Shown one piece after another: positions 20,357 through 30,725 of a DNA stretch of 64,000 nt; the stretch's first letter is position 1, and the number at the start of each line of letters is the position of its first letter. This stretch comes from Brevundimonas sp. NIBR11 (lineage in GTDB: Bacteria > Pseudomonadota > Alphaproteobacteria > Caulobacterales > Caulobacteraceae). The position numbers and the translations under genes were made by a program. The DNA is taken from assembly GCF_027912535.1 (NCBI RefSeq), contig NZ_CP115465.1, forward strand, positions 3,080,001-3,144,000. Reading direction: 5' to 3'. Below the pieces are notes generated by a model. It did not search any database and was not told the origin of the DNA. It saw nothing but the letters and a program-made list of their open reading frames with translations.

Positions 20357-21610
20357 TCAGCGCCCCGGCCTTTGCGTCATCGACGACGCCGGGGCCAGCT
20401 GAAGCCCGCGCGCGTCCAGACCGGCGGTCCAGCGGGCGGCGGCCTCGACGGTGACGGGGTAGGCGAAGCCTGTGCCGAGCGCGGCGCCGCGCGTCTTGGC
20501 CGCCGCTTCTAGCGCGTTCAGGCGACCGATGATGGCGGCGGGGGTCTGGGTCTCGTCGACGATCGTATCGGCGCTGGCGCGGGCCCAGGCGCCCGGACGG
20601 CGACGGGCGAGGCCGTCATCCATGAAGGCGACGCCGCGCTGGCGCAGGATGCCGAGAAAGGCGGCCATGCCGGTGTCCGAGGTCACGAACCGGTCGCCCA
20701 GATAGTTGGTGACGCCGAAATAGCCGGTGGCGCGGCCGAGCAGCCAGTTCATCTTGGCCGTCACGTCGTCGGGCGTGGCGTTGGCCAGAAGGGTGTAGGG
20801 GCCGGGATCGTTGTTGGGATAGCCGGTCGGCTCCATCGGGATCTCGATCATGACCTCGTGGCCCTGTGCGCGGGCGAGGTCGATCCAGCCCTGCAGACCC
20901 TGGGCGTAGGGCACGAACGACAGGGTCACGTCGGCCGGCAGGCGTTCAATGGCGGCGCGCGTGGTCACAGCGTTCAGGCCGAGACCGCCGACGATCAGGG
21001 CGACGCGCGGCTTGCCGTTCGGCTGGAACGGGCGGGCGTAGGCCTGGGCCGGGACGCGACCGTCGGTGGCGATGACGGGCAGGGCGCCTTGCGGACCCGG
21101 CTGGCTGAGGCCTGCGATGGGGGCCTCGGGCAGGGGGGAGGCGGGTTGGGTCGGAGCGGCGATGGCCGAGCCGCCGGCCACGGTCGCGCCGTCGGGCAGG
21201 GTGATCAGGGCGTCGCCGCCGGCCGCGCCGGAGGGGTCGGTCATGGGATCGGCGCCCAGACCCTGCCAGGCGGCGAACCCGCCCATGGAGAAGGCTTCGA
21301 GGCCGGAGGGGGCGGGCGCCTCGACGGGCGCCTCACGGTGCAGGGCGACGCGAGCGGTGGGCGTCCCGGCGCGGGGATCGCCGAGGACGGTCAGGAACAG
21401 GGCGACGGCGCCCAGCAGCAGCAGGCCTGCGCCGCCGACCATGACGGGCGGCTTCTTCAGAACGGCGACGGCCGACTTGAGGTCGAGCTTCGACATCCGG
21501 CCCGAGGGCGGGGCGCCGGCCGTGGCGGCGAGGGCGGACTGACGCTTGGCGAACATGGACGACGGACGCTCTGCAATCTGGCGACCGGACGGATTCCGGA
21601 CGACGATCAT
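20357..21610 (-). CDS. Divergent polysaccharide deacetylase family protein (YibQ-like), membrane anchored
   Basis: 417 aa. A basic N-terminus and one membrane segment (about residues 56-75, VMVGGAGLLLLGAVALFL) are followed by an Ala/Pro-rich linker to residue 200. The C-terminal domain has the family pattern: RVALIVGGLGLNAVTTRAAIERLP, VTLSFVPYAQGLQGWIDLARAQGHEVMIEIPMEPTG.PNNDPGP, FGVTNYLGDRF, and VAFMDDGLA. Related genes often sit beside ctpA and envC homologs in alphaproteobacteria, as here, pointing to envelope or peptidoglycan work. Enzymatic activity is unproven. An internal ATG (MFAKRQ) is a possible alternative start. Confidence 0.88.
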   Translation of the reverse strand: MIVVRNPSGRQIAERPSSMFAKRQSALAATAGAPPSGRMSKLDLKSAVAVLKKPPVMVGGAGLLLLGAVALFLTVLGDPRAGTPTARVALHREAPVEAPAPSGLEAFSMGGFAAWQGLGADPMTDPSGAAGGDALITLPDGATVAGGSAIAAPTQPASPLPEAPIAGLSQPGPQGALPVIATDGRVPAQAYARPFQPNGKPRVALIVGGLGLNAVTTRAAIERLPADVTLSFVPYAQGLQGWIDLARAQGHEVMIEIPMEPTGYPNNDPGPYTLLANATPDDVTAKMNWLLGRATGYFGVTNYLGDRFVTSDTGMAAFLGILRQRGVAFMDDGLARRRPGAWARASADTIVDETQTPAAIIGRLNALEAAAKTRGAALGTGFAYPVTVEAAARWTAGLDARGLQLAPASSMTQRPGR

Positions 21611-21758
21611 CGCGGGCGACTATGGACGGGCGGCGGTTAAGAAAGCCTAACGCGTCGTTATGGATGTTCGTTAGCGATCGCCTCCGGCGGCCGGTCGCGC
21701 GGAACCCTTCGCGACGGCAGCGCTTGAACAGACCTTGCTGTCTTTGGAAGGGCTATTC

Positions 21759-22478
21759 ATGACCGACTATTCCATTCGGGATTCCCACGACCACCCGGCG
21801 CATGTGCTGGTGTCCTGGCCCGCGGTGATCGCCGGCGCCGTTGTCGGCGTGGCGGTCGGGGCGATGCTGAACCTGCTCGGCGTCGCGCTGGGGGCAGGCG
21901 CGTTCAATCCCTATGACCTCGATGGGGGCGATGCCGAGGGCTTCGCTGCGGCGGCCGGGATGTGGGCCGTCGTGGCCAATTCGATCGCCCTGTTCGTCGG
22001 GGGTGCGGTGGCCAGCCGCGCGGCCAAATATTCCGATCATCACAAGGGGGCGCTGCACGGCCTCAGCGTCTGGGCGATCGCCTTCCTGCTTGCGATCCTG
22101 ATCGCCTCGGGAACCGCCGCCGTGAACACCGCCAGCGTCGCGGGCGGCGAGGCGACCCGCATCAATGCCGGCGAGACGGTCGTCGGCGACGCCCTGACGC
22201 CCGACTCCCGCGTGGTCGAGGGAACGCTGATCATTCCGCCGACCCAACGGGTCGAGGCGGAGAATACCGCAGACAACACCGCCACCCTGGCGCTCTGGGG
22301 CTTCCTGACCATGCTGCTCAGCGGCGCCGCGGCCGTGTTTGGCGGTCTGTACGGCACACGCAACCACCGCTGGCTCTCCAAGGCCGGGCTGGACGGTCGT
22401 GTCGAAGCGGACGCCTCGCGGGACACGACGATCGAGCCGCGCGAGCCGCACAAGGTCTATCCGACGCCCCGGAGCTAG
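21759..22478 (+). CDS. Multi-pass membrane protein of unknown function
   Basis: 239 aa. The ATG at 21759 has GGAAGGG 6 bp upstream; the open frame begins 24 bp earlier but without a better site. Membrane segments are at about residues 20-45, 67-87, 99-120 and 187-210, with glycine-rich helices (GAVVGVAVGAMLNLLGVALGAG). Between the last two is a roughly 65-residue stretch that is probably exposed. The C-terminal tail is acidic then basic. I do not recognise the family. It is divergent from the deacetylase. Confidence 0.75.
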   Translation: MTDYSIRDSHDHPAHVLVSWPAVIAGAVVGVAVGAMLNLLGVALGAGAFNPYDLDGGDAEGFAAAAGMWAVVANSIALFVGGAVASRAAKYSDHHKGALHGLSVWAIAFLLAILIASGTAAVNTASVAGGEATRINAGETVVGDALTPDSRVVEGTLIIPPTQRVEAENTADNTATLALWGFLTMLLSGAAAVFGGLYGTRNHRWLSKAGLDGRVEADASRDTTIEPREPHKVYPTPRS

Positions 22479-22536
22479 GCGTCCCGCGCCGTGCTGCGAA
22501 GGCCGGCCGCGATGCTGCCGGCCTTCGTGTGTCCGC

Positions 22537-23901
22537 CTATTCCTCTTCCGTCGTGTCCTCGGCGGCAGGGGGCGGGGTGGTCCCGTCGCTGACGACGATG
22601 CCGGCGGGCGGGGCGACGAGACGGCTGAGGTCCCCGCCGGCGCGCAGCACGTCGAGTGCGCGCTGCAGCTGGTAGTCGGCGTCCTTGTCGTAGTCTTCGC
22701 CGGGCGCCTCGTGAGGGGTGTGGGCGCCCTTGCGTTCGGCGCCGATCGAGGCGTCCAGAGCCGTGGCGTAGGCGGCTTCGGAGTAGATGAAGCTGGAGCG
22801 GGACACGATCCGGGCCTCGGCCTGGGTGCGGGCGACCTCCAGATCGGGCTCGATGCCGATCTTCTGGATCGAGGCGCCGGAGGGGGTGTAGTAGCGCGCC
22901 GTCGTGATCGACAGGGCGCCGTCGCGGCCGCCGTTCATTGGGATGACCGTCTGGACCGACCCCTTGCCGAAGGAGGTCAGGCCGACCAGCACCGCCCGCT
23001 CCTGGTCCTTCAGGGCACCGGCGACGATCTCGGACGCCGAGGCCGAGCCGTAGTTGATCAAAACCACCAGGGGCAGGCCGCCGGTCAGGTCGCCGGGACG
23101 GGCGGCGTAGCGTTCGATCTGTTCGGGCTTGCGCCCCCGCTGGCTGACGATCTCGCCGCGCTCGAGGAAGGCGTCGGACACGTCGATGGCCGCCGTCAGC
23201 AGCCCGCCGCCGTTGTTGCGCAGGTCGAGGACGAAGCCCTTCACGTCCGGGTGGTCGCGCTTGATCTTCTCGATGGCGCTGGTCAGCTCGCGGCCGGTGT
23301 TCTCGTTAAAGGTCGAGATCCGCAGATAGCCGAAGTCGCCCTCCATGCGGCTGGTGACGCTCTCGACCTTGATGACCTCGCGGGTCAGGGTCACCTCGCG
23401 CGGCTCCTCGCCGTCGCGCAGGAAGGTGACGGTGACCGTGGTGCCCATGGCGCCGCGCAGCTTCTCCGAGACCTGGGTCACGGTCAGGCCGGCGGCGTTC
23501 TGGCCTTCGATGGCGGAGATGACGTCGCCGGCCTGGACGCCGGCGCGCGCGGCGGGACTGTCGTCCATCGGCGAAATCACCTTCACCAGGCCGCCCTCTG
23601 CCGTGATGGTCAGGCCGACGCCCGAGTATTCGCCCGAGGTCCGCTCCTGCAGGTCCTCGTAACCCTGGGGCGGAAGGTAGTTGGAGTGGGGATCCAGCGC
23701 GGTCATCATGCCCGCCAGCGCCGCCTCGATCAGCTTCTTGTTGTCGACGGGGACGACATAGGCCTGTTCGATCACCGCCAGCACGTCGCCGAACAGCTGC
23801 AGCATGCGGAAGGTTTCATTGCGCGGCGTCTGGGACGCCACGGTCATGCCGCTGAGGCCAAGGGCCGCCACGGCGGCGCCGGCGATGAGCAGTTTACGCA
23901 T
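22537..23901 (-). CDS. ctpA: C-terminal processing peptidase (S41 family)
   Basis: 454 aa. The signal peptide (MRKLLIAGAAVAALGLSGMTVAS) leads to an N-terminal helical domain, a PDZ domain (about residues 92-165, GVGLTITAEGGLVKVISPM), and the S41 core. The catalytic Ser lies in GSASASE (285-291) and the catalytic Lys is Lys313 in FGKGSVQ. The C-terminus is low-complexity and Glu-rich. It cleaves periplasmic proteins at their C-termini. The order envC-ctpA is conserved in this class; here the two are separated by a 193 bp repeat-bearing gap. Confidence 0.95.
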   Translation of the reverse strand: MRKLLIAGAAVAALGLSGMTVASQTPRNETFRMLQLFGDVLAVIEQAYVVPVDNKKLIEAALAGMMTALDPHSNYLPPQGYEDLQERTSGEYSGVGLTITAEGGLVKVISPMDDSPAARAGVQAGDVISAIEGQNAAGLTVTQVSEKLRGAMGTTVTVTFLRDGEEPREVTLTREVIKVESVTSRMEGDFGYLRISTFNENTGRELTSAIEKIKRDHPDVKGFVLDLRNNGGGLLTAAIDVSDAFLERGEIVSQRGRKPEQIERYAARPGDLTGGLPLVVLINYGSASASEIVAGALKDQERAVLVGLTSFGKGSVQTVIPMNGGRDGALSITTARYYTPSGASIQKIGIEPDLEVARTQAEARIVSRSSFIYSEAAYATALDASIGAERKGAHTPHEAPGEDYDKDADYQLQRALDVLRAGGDLSRLVAPPAGIVVSDGTTPPPAAEDTTEEE

Positions 23902-23930
23902 TCGGTCTCTTTCGGGCCGCCCAAGGGCGG

Positions 23931-24097
23931 AGGGCTTAGTGAGCAGGGCTGGTGGTAGGTCTTAGTGAGTAGGGCTTAGGGCTTGGGACCACACGCGCAA
24001 ATCGTGGCGGTCACGCGTTCACCGGATAAAATCAGTGTCATGGAGGCTTGGGAAGCGGTTTCGCCCCAAGACCCAAGCCCTACCTCCCGAGCCCTCA
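23931..24097. repeat. Heptad inverted-repeat element B
   Basis: The left arm (23931-23990) is a degenerate 7-bp array (units like GGCTTAG and GGCTTGG). The right arm (24066-24097) is the complementary type: CCAAGAC, CCAAGCC, CTACCTC, CCGAGCC. A 75 bp spacer separates them. The right arm is clearly related to that of element C at 40205-40233. The element fills the envC-ctpA gap and just reaches into the envC stop codon. Confidence 0.8.
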
Positions 24098-25144
24098 AAG
24101 ATACGGTGTCGGATCCACCGCCCGTTCGTCGCGGCGGAGTTCGAAATAGACCTCGCCGCCGCGTTCGGCCGAGCCCAGGGCCTGGCCGTCGGCGACGCGC
24201 TGGCCGGTTTCCACGGTTACGGCGTCGAGGCCGGCGACGACCGCGCGCCAGCCGCCGCCGAGATCGAGAATGATCACCTCGCCCCAGCCGCTGAGCGGGC
24301 CGGCGTGATCGACGCGGGCGCCGGCGGGGGAGGCGACGGGACCGGCGGGAGCGGCCCAGAGTACGCCCTGTCCCGACTTCGTCGCGGCGCCGCCGACCGG
24401 AGCCGTCAGGCGCGCGCGGCCGCCGGGCAGGCGGGTGGCCGGCGTCGGCGCGTCGGCGGCGGAGGCGGGGCGACCGCCGAGGTTGCGGATGCGGGTCTCA
24501 AGCGCGGCGGCGGCGCGCTCGGCCCGGGCGGCGTCGGCGCGGAGTACGGTCAGGAGGGCGGTTCGGCGCGTGGTCAGGTCCTCGATCTCGGCGCGGCGGT
24601 CGCCTTGCGCGCTCTCGGTCGTCAAGAGGCGTTCGGAGGACAGGACGGCCAGACGGCGGATGCGGACGACCTCCGCCTGACGGTCGGCGAAGGTCGCGGC
24701 GCGGCGCTGCATTTCCGGGGCCATGGCCTTCATCAGGATGGCGGCGCGGACGGTGTCGACGGCCTCGTCCGCCGGGATCAGGAGCGGCGGCGGGGGCTTG
24801 CGGCTCATCATCTGCAGCGCCGAGAGCAGGCGGCCCTGACCGTCGCGGGCGCGGGCCAGTTCGGCGATGATCGCGGCCTCGCGCTGGCTCAACTCACGCA
24901 GACGCTGGCGCTGGGACGCGATCTGCATGTCGTCGGCGGACTGATCGGTGCGGAGCGTCGCCAGTTCGCGGTCCAGGGCCGTGATCTCGGCCTGGGCGTC
25001 GCGGGCGTCGGCGCGCAGACGCCGGGCGCGGACCTGTTCGTCGCGGTACTGGGCCTGAAGCGAGGACAGGTCGTCCTGAACCGACGCGGAGGCGGGCAGA
25101 GCCGCGAGAGCGATCAGGACGGCGGTGGCGGCGGCGCGGTTCAT
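24095..25144 (-). CDS. envC: EnvC-like murein hydrolase activator (degenerate LytM domain)
   Basis: 349 aa. A signal peptide (to about residue 20) is followed by a long coiled coil (about 22-105 and 155-210, rich in Arg, Glu, Gln) and a C-terminal LytM/M23-like domain. The zinc-binding HxxxD and HxH residues of active M23 enzymes are missing (VVAGLDAVTVETGQ, GEVYFELRR). This is the expected state for activators that stimulate amidases at the division site. The ATG overlaps the rlmH stop by one base (TGATG). Confidence 0.9.
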   Translation of the reverse strand: MNRAAATAVLIALAALPASASVQDDLSSLQAQYRDEQVRARRLRADARDAQAEITALDRELATLRTDQSADDMQIASQRQRLRELSQREAAIIAELARARDGQGRLLSALQMMSRKPPPPLLIPADEAVDTVRAAILMKAMAPEMQRRAATFADRQAEVVRIRRLAVLSSERLLTTESAQGDRRAEIEDLTTRRTALLTVLRADAARAERAAAALETRIRNLGGRPASAADAPTPATRLPGGRARLTAPVGGAATKSGQGVLWAAPAGPVASPAGARVDHAGPLSGWGEVIILDLGGGWRAVVAGLDAVTVETGQRVADGQALGSAERGGEVYFELRRDERAVDPTPYL

Positions 25145-25608
25145 CAGTCGCGATGATAAGGTGATCCGTTCAGGATCGTCACGGCGCGATAGAGCTGTTC
25201 GGCCAGCATCGCCCGGGCCAGGGCGTGGGGCCAGGTCTGGGGACCGAAGGCCAGGGTCGATCCGGCGGCAGCGAGGACGCTGGCGTCCAGCCCGTCGGCC
25301 CCGCCGATGACGAAGACCAGCCGCCGCTCGCCCCGGTCGCGCAGCGCGGCGATATGGTCGGCGAAGGCGCGGCTGGAGTAGGTCCTGCCGCGCTCGTCGC
25401 AGGCGATCAGGTGCGCGCCCTCGGCGGCGGCCAGCAGGAGTTCGGCCTCGGAGGCCTTGCCGGACTTGCGGGGCTCGAGATCGATCAGGTCGAGCGGGCC
25501 GAGGCCCAGTGCGCGACCGGCGGCCGTGGCGCGGGCGGCATAGTCGGCGGCGAGAGCGGCCTCGGGGCCACGGCCCGGCTTGCCGATGGCGGCGATGGCG
25601 AGTTTCAA
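25144..25608 (-). CDS. rlmH: 23S rRNA (pseudouridine1915-N3)-methyltransferase
   Basis: 154 aa SPOUT methyltransferase. It begins MKLAIAAIGKPGRGPE and contains the SAM-binding knot VFVIGGADGLDASVL and the C-terminal LSLSRMT-like segment TWPHALARAMLAEQLYRAVTILNGSPYHRD. It modifies helix 69 of the ribosome. It is coupled to envC by a 1-nt stop/start overlap. Upstream, the 159 bp gap to rsfS holds an element with 30-bp inverted ends. Confidence 0.96.
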   Translation of the reverse strand: MKLAIAAIGKPGRGPEAALAADYAARATAAGRALGLGPLDLIDLEPRKSGKASEAELLLAAAEGAHLIACDERGRTYSSRAFADHIAALRDRGERRLVFVIGGADGLDASVLAAAGSTLAFGPQTWPHALARAMLAEQLYRAVTILNGSPYHRD

Positions 25609-25616
25609 CCCTTCAC

Positions 25617-25758
25617 CCGCTCATCCCCGCGAAAGCGGGGATCCAGTGCTTTGGGCGATAAACTCATGCGAGGAGCGATACCTGCGACCAGCGCACGATC
25701 AGATGACCGACCGTGCCTCACGAAAGACCTGGGTCCCCGCTTTCGCGGGGATGAGCGG
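25617..25758. repeat. Intergenic element with 30-bp terminal inverted repeats
   Basis: The left end (25617-25646) and right end (25729-25758) are inverted repeats identical at 29 of 30 positions. Each end is itself a hairpin, CCCCGC-GAAA-GCGGGG. The 82 bp interior has no ORF. Short palindromic sequences of this type (TCATCCCCGCGAAAGCGGGG) are common intergenic repeats in many alphaproteobacteria. There is no transposase, so it could only move in trans, if at all. Confidence 0.9.
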
Positions 25759-25767
25759 ACGTGGGTG

Positions 25768-26376
25768 TCAGACCGACGCCGGCGTGCGGTGGGCGCTGTC
25801 GACGGCCCAGATCTTCTCGATGTTGTAGAAGACGCGGACCTCGGGGCGGAACAGGTGGATGATCACGTCGCCGGCGTCGATCAGGACCCAGTCGCAGTGC
25901 GGCAGCCCCTCGACCTTCGAGCGACCCAGCCCGTTGTCCTTCAGCGTGCGCAGCAGGTGGTCGGCCAAGGCGCCGACGTGACGGTGCGAACGGCCGGAAG
26001 CCACGATCATGCTGTCGGCCATCGGGGATTTGCCCTTCAGGTCGATCAGGACAATGTCCTGGGCCTTGTCGTCGTCCAGCTTGGCCAGGAGGGCGATCTC
26101 GAGCGGCGTCGTGCCGGTCGGGACGACGCCCTGGCGGTCGAAATTCGTCTCGTCGTCTTCGCCGTCATCCTCGCTGAACAGCGGGAAGTCTTCGGCGGAA
26201 TCGTCGGAGAGGTCCTCGTCGTCGCCGTCTTCGGCGTGGATCGGCGCGATCGGGTCCATCTCGTGGGCCGTGTTGGAGACGGCCCCCTCTTTGATGGGAG
26301 TGTCTTGCGCATCGTGCGCGGGCGGGGGGGTCAGCGGAGAGCTCCGGGCGGGTTCACTAAACACGTTCCCTACCAC
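25768..26376 (-). CDS. rsfS: Ribosomal silencing factor RsfS with acidic N-terminal extension
   Basis: 202 aa from a GTG start, clearly longer than the usual 105-150. The C-terminal 115 residues are a normal RsfS/DUF143 domain (IVLIDLKGKSPMADSMIVASGRSHRHVGALADHLLRTLK, LPHCDWVLIDAGDVIIHLF). The first 80 or so residues are Asp/Glu-rich (DGDDEDLSDDSAEDF) and look unstructured. Start is uncertain: GTG 26376, GTG 26364 and ATG 26259 are all possible. RsfS binds uL14 and blocks subunit joining in starvation. It lies 28 bp after nadD. Confidence 0.9.
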   Translation of the reverse strand: MVGNVFSEPARSSPLTPPPAHDAQDTPIKEGAVSNTAHEMDPIAPIHAEDGDDEDLSDDSAEDFPLFSEDDGEDDETNFDRQGVVPTGTTPLEIALLAKLDDDKAQDIVLIDLKGKSPMADSMIVASGRSHRHVGALADHLLRTLKDNGLGRSKVEGLPHCDWVLIDAGDVIIHLFRPEVRVFYNIEKIWAVDSAHRTPASV

Positions 26377-26404
26377 GGACAGGTCGAAACGTCACGCAAC
26401 CGGG

Positions 26405-27058
26405 TCAAGGCCTTTTCTGGGCGCGCAGGGCCGTGGACGAACTGGGGTTCAGCGGCGCCGTCAGATAGGTCCACGCCGGGGCCTTCATGGTCGGCAGCAG
26501 GCGAGCCTCGTTGGACGAGACGCGGTTGCCGGCGAAGCGCCTTGCGGCCGGGGCGGCGCGGCTTTCCAGCAGGCTGCCGGGGCGAGCGATCACGGCCACG
26601 GGCATCATCCGCATGATGTCGGTCCAGCCGCGCCAGCGATGGAAATTCTCCAGATTGTCCGATCCCATCAGCCATACGAAACGCACGCCGGGATGACGCG
26701 CCTTGAGCGCCCGCAGGGTGTCGATGGTCCAGGTCGTGCCGACGCGGGTCTCGAAGTCCGAGACGATCATCTGGGGACCGCGCGCGAAGGACCGGGCCGA
26801 GGCCATCCGCTCGGCCAGGGGCGCGGTCTGGCGGCTGTCCTTCAGCGGGTTCTGGGGCGAGACCAGCCAGACGACGCGGTCGAGGTCGAGGCGCTGAACC
26901 GCCGTCTCGGCGACATGGGCGTGGCCGTCGTGGGCGGGATTGAAGGAGCCGCCGAAGAGGCCGACCTTCATCCCTGCGGTCAGGTTCAGCCCGTCCCGCA
27001 GCGCCCCGGATCGGGGGCCTGTCGCCTGGGGCGCGGGTCCGGCGTGGAAGAAGGACAA
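26405..27058 (-). CDS. nadD: Nicotinate-nucleotide adenylyltransferase
   Basis: 217 aa from a TTG start. It converts nicotinate mononucleotide and ATP to deamido-NAD. The nucleotidyltransferase motif is GLFGGSFNPAHDGHAHVA, and the second motif is WLMGSDNLENFHRW. The conserved core begins at Met30 (26971), but the preceding residues (RSGALRDGLNLTAG) look coding and the frame has no stop, so the longer start is kept with moderate certainty. nadD-rsfS-rlmH is a common bacterial order. Confidence 0.93.
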   Translation of the reverse strand: MSFFHAGPAPQATGPRSGALRDGLNLTAGMKVGLFGGSFNPAHDGHAHVAETAVQRLDLDRVVWLVSPQNPLKDSRQTAPLAERMASARSFARGPQMIVSDFETRVGTTWTIDTLRALKARHPGVRFVWLMGSDNLENFHRWRGWTDIMRMMPVAVIARPGSLLESRAAPAARRFAGNRVSSNEARLLPTMKAPAWTYLTAPLNPSSSTALRAQKRP

Positions 27059-27137
27059 GGCGGAGCGCGCTCGGGCTTATGCTCACGGTTGAGCAAACGA
27101 AAGCCCAGCTAACACGTCCGCGCGGGACTTGTCGCGT

Positions 27138-27320
27138 TCAGCCGCCCGTCTTCTTGAAAGTCTCGCCGATGACCCCGGCGTCCGGGCCGTCGGGGCCGGC
27201 GGCCTGACGGGCGCGCTCGCCGGTCTTCTTCACCTCGGCGGACGAGGTCGAGGCGTCGGGCTTGCCCGCCGGATGGGCGCCGTTCTTCTCGCGGCCTTCG
27301 GTCTGGTCTCGGTCGGTCAT
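27138..27320 (-). CDS. Small hydrophilic protein of unknown function
   Basis: 60 aa, very polar (Lys, Asp, Glu, Gly), no hydrophobic segment, probably disordered. An AAGGGAG Shine-Dalgarno lies at suitable spacing upstream of the ATG, which supports expression. The frame lies between obgE (51 bp upstream) and nadD (80 bp downstream) on the same strand. I do not recognise it; composition recalls small stress-related proteins, but that is only a resemblance. Confidence 0.6.
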   Translation of the reverse strand: MTDRDQTEGREKNGAHPAGKPDASTSSAEVKKTGERARQAAGPDGPDAGVIGETFKKTGG

Positions 27321-27371
27321 CGCGGTCTCCCTTTCGGGATCAGCGGACGGGCGCGACCATCGGTTCCCTGA

Positions 27372-28482
<1,111 letters not shown>

Positions 28483-28586
28483 CGGCCTATAGCCCAAGAG
28501 AGCGGCGATTTACAGGCGGGACCGCTTAAGCGGGTCGGTAGCGAGCGCCGGAGATTTCGGGTTCGCCAAGGGGGGTGACGGCCTGA

Positions 28587-28793
28587 CCCTTCCCCCTTGC
28601 GGGAGAAGGAGGCGGCGCACGAGAGCGTAGCGATCGTCCTTGCGCCGGCGGGTGAGGAGTCACGCCGGCGGTTATAGCTGGGTTGTGCGAACCCGGTCAG
28701 GGCCCGTGTCACCCCTCACCCGATTTCGCCGGAACGACGGCTGCGCCGGCGTGCAAAATCTCCCTCTCCCGCAGGGGGAGAGGGAGAGTGAAG
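28587..28793. repeat. GC-rich intergenic hairpin element between obgE and ald
   Basis: The left part (28587-28660) holds the hairpin CCCTTCCCCCTTGCGGGAG and then GCGGGTGAGG. The right part (28711-28790) holds CCTCACCCG and the hairpin CTCTCCCGCAGGGGGAGAGG. The two ends are in inverted orientation. It belongs to the same type as the 32.2 kb element. No gene was found in 28425-28793 apart from this and the 43-bp repeat. Confidence 0.7.
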
Positions 28794-29912
<1,119 letters not shown>

Positions 29913-30061
29913 CAGATCTCTCCGGTTCAGACGAGCCCCGCGAGACCAACGGCTTGCGGAAGCGGTTGACTGCATCTTCTAGCGGCGACGCCTGTGCAGG
30001 TTCCTGTTCTTTTCGCTGGGTGATCGACGTAAAGTCGCAGAACCTTGCGTCTGGAGTCGAC

Positions 30062-30538
30062 ATGAAGACCGTTTCCGCCGTCACATTGGATGCGACTGAC
30101 AGAAAGATGCTCCGCGCCCTGCAACAGGACGGGCGCATGACGAACGCCGATCTGGCCAAGACGGTCGCCCTGTCCGAGAGCGCCTGCCTTCGTCGATTGA
30201 GGGCGCTGGAGGGGGCGGGGGTGATCAGCCGCTACGCCGCCATCATCAACGAGCGCGCCGTGGGCCTGCCGATCTCGGTTTTCGTCACCGTGACCCTGTC
30301 GTCCCAGGCCGAAAGCGCCCTGACGGCGTTCGAGACGGCCATAACCTCCGTGCCCGAGGTGGTGGAATGCTATCTGATGACCGGCGGGTCCGACTATCTG
30401 CTTCGGTTGGTGGTGCGGGATGTCGATGATCTGGAGCGGGTCCACGCCAAGGCCCTGACCACCATTCCGGGGGTGACGCGGGTGTCGTCCAGCGTCGCCA
30501 TGCGCACGGTGGTCAAGCGTGGGGCCTTGCCCGTCTGA
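30062..30538 (+). CDS. Lrp/AsnC family transcriptional regulator, likely regulator of ald
   Basis: 158 aa. An N-terminal winged helix (LDATDRKMLRALQQDGRMTNADLAKTVALSESACLRRLRALE) is followed by a RAM/ActD ligand-binding domain (VPEVVECYLMTGGSDYLLRLVVRDV). Divergent placement beside ald, with 149 bp between, is the known arrangement of alanine- or leucine-responsive activators of ald, so AldR-like control is likely but inferred. The ATG at 30062 is used; the open frame begins further upstream inside the ald promoter. Confidence 0.92.
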   Translation: MKTVSAVTLDATDRKMLRALQQDGRMTNADLAKTVALSESACLRRLRALEGAGVISRYAAIINERAVGLPISVFVTVTLSSQAESALTAFETAITSVPEVVECYLMTGGSDYLLRLVVRDVDDLERVHAKALTTIPGVTRVSSSVAMRTVVKRGALPV

Positions 30539-30725
30539 AAACGCGGACCAGACCGAAGATCAGCCAGACGACCGCGATCAGCAGCACCAGATCGCTGACC
30601 AGCTTGACCATCCCGTAAAGGGTCACGGTTTCGACCGACCGCGCCATCGCCTCGGACAGAAGCGCCGTGAGGCCGCCCGCTATGAGGAGGGCGAACGGCC
30701 AGACGAGCGGCTCGAGGCGTTTCAC
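30513..30725 (-). CDS. Small two-helix membrane protein
   Basis: 70 aa from a GTG start that overlaps the gabD stop by 4 bp (GTGA), so it is likely translated by coupling with gabD. Two hydrophobic helices (about residues 8-28 and 38-62) and a basic C-terminus. Unknown function. Its 3' end overlaps the convergent Lrp gene by 26 bp. Confidence 0.65.
   Translation of the reverse strand: MKRLEPLVWPFALLIAGGLTALLSEAMARSVETVTLYGMVKLVSDLVLLIAVVWLIFGLVRVFRRARPHA

Noticed and set aside
21701..21725. GGAAC-N16-GCTT upstream of the membrane protein at 21759, considered as another EcfG promoter.
   Set aside because: The -10 differs from CGTT at two of four positions, so it was not counted.
25617..25758. 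Considered as an insertion sequence.
   Set aside because: No transposase and only 142 bp; reported as a repeat element only.
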